Part shown: positions 60,403 through 64,000 of the stretch, piece after piece
Position numbering within the stretch: position 1 is the stretch's first letter
Layout of the letters: every line of letters begins with the position of its first letter
Notes under the pieces: generated by a model
Databases searched by the model: none
What the model was told of the DNA's origin: nothing
Seen by the model: the letters and a program-made list of their open reading frames with translations, nothing else
Assembly (NCBI GenBank): GCA_031291325.1
Contig: JARLJG010000044.1
Location: forward strand, 62,001 to 126,000
Origin: Burkholderiaceae bacterium
Lineage (GTDB): Bacteria > Pseudomonadota > Gammaproteobacteria > Burkholderiales > Burkholderiaceae_D
Length of the DNA stretch: 64,000 nucleotides
Reading direction: 5' to 3'
Translations under genes and position numbers: made by a program

Positions 60403-62691
60403 TCACTCTGAGTTGGCAGCGCGTGCTTCATATTTTTTGGTGCAGCCCGCGTCGCGCATTTCCTTGCAAAGCGCCACCAATGTCAGCAATGCATCGCGAT
60501 CGTTGGGGTGTCGTTCTTGCTCGACTTCCAGTTGCCTGATCGCCTGCACACCTTGTCCGTCACGATAGAGCGCAAGTGCATACACAGATGAAAAGCGGGC
60601 GTTGCCCGGATCGAATTCGCTTGCCTTGCGCAGAGCCGGAAGCGCGTCATGCATGCGCTTTTGCCGGAGATACGACAGGCCAAGCGCATGGTAAGCCAGA
60701 GCGTCTCGTGGATGGCGTTTGATTACATCCAGTATCAACGCTTGCGCGTCAGCTTCCCGACCCAGGTGCTGGTCAATATCGGCCAGGTTGAGCGCCGAAA
60801 CCGTCGAGCCGGGATCGATCGCCATTGCCTCTTTTATTGCCGCCTCCGCGCCGAGCCAGTCGCCTTGATCGGCATAGAGCGTGCCCAAATTATTGTACGA
60901 CTCCGGACGATCGGCATTGAATCGCTGAATGGCGATATATTCTTTCAGCGCAGCGTCAAGCCTGCTGCGGTCGCTGACCGCTAGCGCGTCGATGGGGACA
61001 GCCGCCAAGCAGCGCGCCGCTGCCACGCGCACCGCTTTGACCGGGTCGCTCAACATGGGCGTGAGCCAGCGCACCCGCTGCGCCATAGACGCATCCGCCA
61101 ACGCATTGATCGTGGCGAGGCGCACCAGCGGTTCATGATCGGACAAATTGGCGCTGGCGAGCGCATCCTGTTGCGCAGAACTTGCAATCGGCGACAAGCT
61201 GTCGATGGCGCTGGCGCGTGCAATCGCCGGCTGCAGCGGATCGGATATCAATGCCAACAGTTTTTCCGGCGCGCGCGGATCGTTGGAATCGGCGGCAAAC
61301 AGCGCGTCGGCCAGCGGCGTTGCGCGCTTGTTCAAGTCGGGGAACCAGCGCTTGGCCCACGCGGCGGCCCATTCGGTTGGCTTGTCCGCGTGGCACTTGT
61401 TGCACGCGTTGGGCGTTCCCCGCTGTAATGAAAGATCGGTACGCGGCACACGGATGGCGTGATCGTGGCGCGGATCTATCGACATATAGGTGGAGGTCGG
61501 CATGTGGCAGGCGGCGCACTGCGCGCCGGACGAACCCGTCTGGTGAAAATGATGGGTCTTCGCCTCATACTTGGCAGCCGCGTGGCATTGCAAACAGGTT
61601 TGATTGCCGGGAAATCTGAGCTTTTGGCTATGTGGATCGTGGCAATCGCTGCAAGTCACGCCTTTTCGATACATCTTGCTTTGCATGAACGATGCGTAGT
61701 TATAGACCTCGGCGCGCATTTGTCCATCGCTCCAGTACAAGCCGTTCGACAATAGCGACGGCACGTGGGTGTCGAGCAATTCGCCGCCCTGGATGTAGTC
61801 GTCGCCGATCTGGCTGCGAAGCGCGTGGCAGCGCGCGCAGGTTTCGCTTTCCGAGCGCCGCTCCGGCGGCGGCAGCGCACGCTTTGCGTTGCCGCCGACG
61901 GGATCGATCGCCCATCCGGCGCTCTGGCGTTGATCGAACCTGAACGCAAATCCTTTCAGCGCATCGGGATAATTGTCGCCGCCTTGTCGATGGCTGGCCC
62001 ATTCCATATGATTCGATGCGAAGCCATGGCAGGCCTCGCAAGCGACACTCAGTTCCGACCAGCGACTGTCGAACTGGCGCTTGTCCGGGTCGAAATTCTT
62101 TTTGAATTGCGTCGTGTGGCAGTCGGCACACATGAAATTCCAGTTGTGCTGGCGGCCAGTCCAGTGGAACTCGTCACCCGCCTTGATCGATTGCCCTGCC
62201 AGCAGATCAAACCAGTGCTGGCCACCCTGCGTTTTTGGCCGCGCATCCCAGGCGATGCCGAGCGCTTGCATGCCGCCGTCCGGCATCGGAATCAAGTATT
62301 GCTGCAGTGGCGCGATGCCGAGGGTGTGCGTGACCTGGAATTCCGCCAGCTTGCCGTCGGCGCCGTCGGTGCGGACGTAGAACTTGCCATCGCGCTGGCG
62401 GAAGGTCGCGCTCGATCCGCCGGCAGAAAACGATTCTCCTGCAAAGGGCGCAAGCACCGACTTGGCATCCGCTGCTTGCATGGCCGATGCATGGTGGGAA
62501 GTTTGCCAAGCCTGATATTGGGAGAGATGGCAAGTGGCGCAGGCTTGGCTGCCGACAAAGTGAGCACTTTTTGCCAACGACGCCGGCGCCGGCTTTCCCC
62601 GGTTCGCTGGGTGATTCCAGAGCGCCAGCGCGAATGCCATTGCGGCAATAGCGGCCACAGCCCACGCGAGGGCGAGCGCAAATCGACTCAT
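60403..62691 (-). CDS. Octahaem c-type cytochrome with C-terminal HEAT and TPR repeats
   Basis: A 762-residue protein with an N-terminal membrane anchor or signal (about 4-26). The next ~400 residues hold eight CxxCH motifs: CATCH, CADCH, CEACH, CARCH, CSDCH, CLQCH, CAACH and CNKCH. After these come a HEAT-like alpha region (about 470-560) and TPRs (YNNLGTLYADQGDWLGAEAAIKEAMAIDPGS, YHALGLSYLRQKRMHDALPALRKASEFDPGN). Multihaem-TPR proteins of this type act in periplasmic electron transfer, with the repeats as docking sites. The ATG at 62691 is preferred over an upstream TTG. A sulfatase gene lies 24 bp upstream on the same strand. Confidence 0.85.
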   Translation of the reverse strand: MSRFALALAWAVAAIAAMAFALALWNHPANRGKPAPASLAKSAHFVGSQACATCHLSQYQAWQTSHHASAMQAADAKSVLAPFAGESFSAGGSSATFRQRDGKFYVRTDGADGKLAEFQVTHTLGIAPLQQYLIPMPDGGMQALGIAWDARPKTQGGQHWFDLLAGQSIKAGDEFHWTGRQHNWNFMCADCHTTQFKKNFDPDKRQFDSRWSELSVACEACHGFASNHMEWASHRQGGDNYPDALKGFAFRFDQRQSAGWAIDPVGGNAKRALPPPERRSESETCARCHALRSQIGDDYIQGGELLDTHVPSLLSNGLYWSDGQMRAEVYNYASFMQSKMYRKGVTCSDCHDPHSQKLRFPGNQTCLQCHAAAKYEAKTHHFHQTGSSGAQCAACHMPTSTYMSIDPRHDHAIRVPRTDLSLQRGTPNACNKCHADKPTEWAAAWAKRWFPDLNKRATPLADALFAADSNDPRAPEKLLALISDPLQPAIARASAIDSLSPIASSAQQDALASANLSDHEPLVRLATINALADASMAQRVRWLTPMLSDPVKAVRVAAARCLAAVPIDALAVSDRSRLDAALKEYIAIQRFNADRPESYNNLGTLYADQGDWLGAEAAIKEAMAIDPGSTVSALNLADIDQHLGREADAQALILDVIKRHPRDALAYHALGLSYLRQKRMHDALPALRKASEFDPGNARFSSVYALALYRDGQGVQAIRQLEVEQERHPNDRDALLTLVALCKEMRDAGCTKKYEARAANSE

Positions 62692-62715
62692 CCTGGCCCC
62701 GATCAAGACATCAAG

Positions 62716-64000
62716 TTATCCGGCAGGCGCGCGCCATCTGCGCCATGCCGCGCGCGCTCCAAAAAATGCCGCCGCCAAAATAATCAGCAAGACGCCGCTT
62801 GCTGCGATCAACACGCCTGCCATTTGGCGGAGCAGGACGGGCCAGTTGTTGATCAACAACTGCCGTATGCCATCATAGTTCGCCGGTGGCCGAATGACAC
62901 CATTTTGTGCGACGTATTTCTCCATCTCGCGTCGCATGTCGTTGAAAATTTCTGGTTGGCTGGCGGAGAGATCATGCGATTCGGTCGGATCCTCGCTCAA
63001 GCGAATCAGCGTCGGCTTGGCGTCGCCTAATGGCGCCTGGTTGCGCAGCAACTTGTAGTCGCCCTTGAAGATAGCCTCGCTGCCGGTGCTTTCAAAACCA
63101 ATCGCTTCAGTGGCCGCGTGGACATACGGGCTTTTGCCTTCGAGGTAGGGCAGCAGGCTCGACCCGCTTGGACGGTAGGGACGCTGCGCGTTGTCTTCAT
63201 TGCCCGGCAAGGCGATGCCGGCAATGTCGAGCACGGTCGGCAGAAAGTCGGTGGCGTACGCAAACTGGTTGCTGATCCCGCCGGGCTGGATCTTGCCGTG
63301 GTAGCTGATGAGGAATGGCACCCGCATTCCGCCCTCGCCAGACGTGCCTTTGAACATCGCGAACGGCGTGTTGGAAACCTGGGCCCAATCGCTGCCGTAA
63401 TGCACGTAGCTGCCTTTCTGGCCAAAGGTTTCGTAGTCGAGCGAGAAATGCGTCTCATACCAGAGGTGGAACGGCAGATTGATTTTATTCAGTTCGTAGG
63501 GGTCGGCGCCATTGTCGGACATGACGATGAACACCGTGTTGTCGAGCTGGCCGGACTGCTTCAGATACGCGCGGAAGCGGCCGATGTTTTGATCGGCATT
63601 GTCCAGCATGCCCGCGAACACCGCCATTTTCTTGGCATATTCCTTTTGCAAGTCCGCAGTCAGGCTATCCCAGTTCCTGGTAATCACCGATTTCGGCAGC
63701 ACAAGGCCGGACGGCATCAATCCCAATTGGACTTGCCGTTGATAGCGTTCGTCACGAATCTTGTCCCAGCCTGCGTCATAGCGGTGCAGGTATTTGTCGA
63801 TATCGGGGTTGGGGGCTTGCAGCGGCGAATGCACGGCCTGCAACGCGATCATGGCAAAGAAAGGTTTGTTGTCGCGCGCTCCTTCGCCGATATATTGAAT
63901 CATTTTGTCGACGTAATGCCGGGTCGAGAAGAAATCGGGAGGCAATTGGGCGCGATGTCCATCCTCCCAGCGCACCGCCTCTTCGTTGAAGGGGGCATAC
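62716..64000 (-). CDS. Arylsulfatase-family protein (5' partial)
   Basis: The C-terminal 428 residues of an alkaline-phosphatase-superfamily sulfatase. The frame stays open to the window edge, so the formylglycine (CxPxR) motif is outside. Visible family features are KPFFAMIALQAVHSPLQAP, the AGMLDNADQNIGRF region, VFIVMSDNGADP, GEGGMRVPFLISYHGKI and DFLPTVLDIAGI. A C-terminal membrane helix (MAGVLIAASGVLLIILAAAFF) anchors it to the inner membrane. It is upstream of the octahaem cytochrome and probably in the same operon. Activity on sulfate or phosphonate esters cannot be told apart. Confidence 0.85.
   Translation of the reverse strand, partial: YAPFNEEAVRWEDGHRAQLPPDFFSTRHYVDKMIQYIGEGARDNKPFFAMIALQAVHSPLQAPNPDIDKYLHRYDAGWDKIRDERYQRQVQLGLMPSGLVLPKSVITRNWDSLTADLQKEYAKKMAVFAGMLDNADQNIGRFRAYLKQSGQLDNTVFIVMSDNGADPYELNKINLPFHLWYETHFSLDYETFGQKGSYVHYGSDWAQVSNTPFAMFKGTSGEGGMRVPFLISYHGKIQPGGISNQFAYATDFLPTVLDIAGIALPGNEDNAQRPYRPSGSSLLPYLEGKSPYVHAATEAIGFESTGSEAIFKGDYKLLRNQAPLGDAKPTLIRLSEDPTESHDLSASQPEIFNDMRREMEKYVAQNGVIRPPANYDGIRQLLINNWPVLLRQMAGVLIAASGVLLIILAAAFFGARAAWRRWRAPAG

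Overview
The window is Gram-negative chromosomal DNA, most likely from a betaproteobacterium of the order Burkholderiales, perhaps Oxalobacteraceae. The clues are moderately high GC, Burkholderiales-type trimeric porins, E. coli-like CydA with a CydP subunit, NodT-family outer-membrane factors and a betaproteobacterial dispersed inverted repeat. The assignment is by recognition only; there is no rRNA or tRNA to anchor it. Coding density is high and no phage, insertion sequence or CRISPR array was seen.

Layout. 0-1 kb: end of an ExbB/ExbD system. 1.3-5.7 kb: a secreted lectin-like protein, cytochrome c', a membrane cytochrome b, and a two-gene YeeE/YedE sulfur-compound transporter. 6-7 kb: a lone molybdate regulator (ModE) behind a ModE-type operator and a sigma-54 promoter. 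7-10.3 kb: a YeiE-like LysR regulator divergent from a YeiH transporter, then a secreted YVTN beta-propeller. 10.4-17.7 kb (minus strand): an RND efflux adaptor and pump, a DUF2892 protein, a TolC-like protein and sulfide:quinone oxidoreductase, divergent from ArsR, a CxxCxxxH (AhpD-like) protein and a TauE/SafE exporter (17.9-19.5 kb). 19.6-29.2 kb: a respiratory and sulfur block with an orphan Rieske protein, DUF3149, CcoG, an ETHE1-like protein, a truncated globin and the complete cydPABX-ybgE operon, plus the sigma-54 activator FisR. 29.5-32.5 kb: a periplasmic metallo-beta-lactamase-fold enzyme, a dihaem cytochrome c and a FadL-type porin.

32.9-36.9 kb: a methionine-type ABC importer (Q-N-I order) followed by a PaaK-like CoA ligase. 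37.4-48.8 kb: a second RND tripartite pump, two OmpR/histidine-kinase pairs and two CzcE-like periplasmic proteins. 49-52 kb: two divergent porins. 52.5 kb: a protein with four AP2-like modules. 53.8-58.4 kb: a MacAB-type export system with its outer-membrane factor. 58.8-64 kb: photolyase, an octahaem cytochrome with TPRs, and a sulfatase cut by the window edge.

The most striking signal is a repeated promoter module at 22.6, 26.9 and 27.6 kb. Each copy has a sigma-54 -24/-12 element, a 62-bp offset, and three 11-bp GCCA-N3-TGGC sites at fixed 24- and 18-bp steps. The copies point at the ETHE1-like/ccoG/Rieske genes, the cytochrome bd operon and an unknown small gene. The third copy also abuts fisR, whose three N-terminal cysteines have the spacing of the sulfane-sulfur sensor FisR. 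I infer a sulfane-sulfur-responsive regulon that couples sulfide detoxification to a sulfide-tolerant terminal oxidase. A second network is suggested by TTAA-N6-TTAA boxes found in the intergenic regions of the 37-52 kb efflux, CzcE and porin block.
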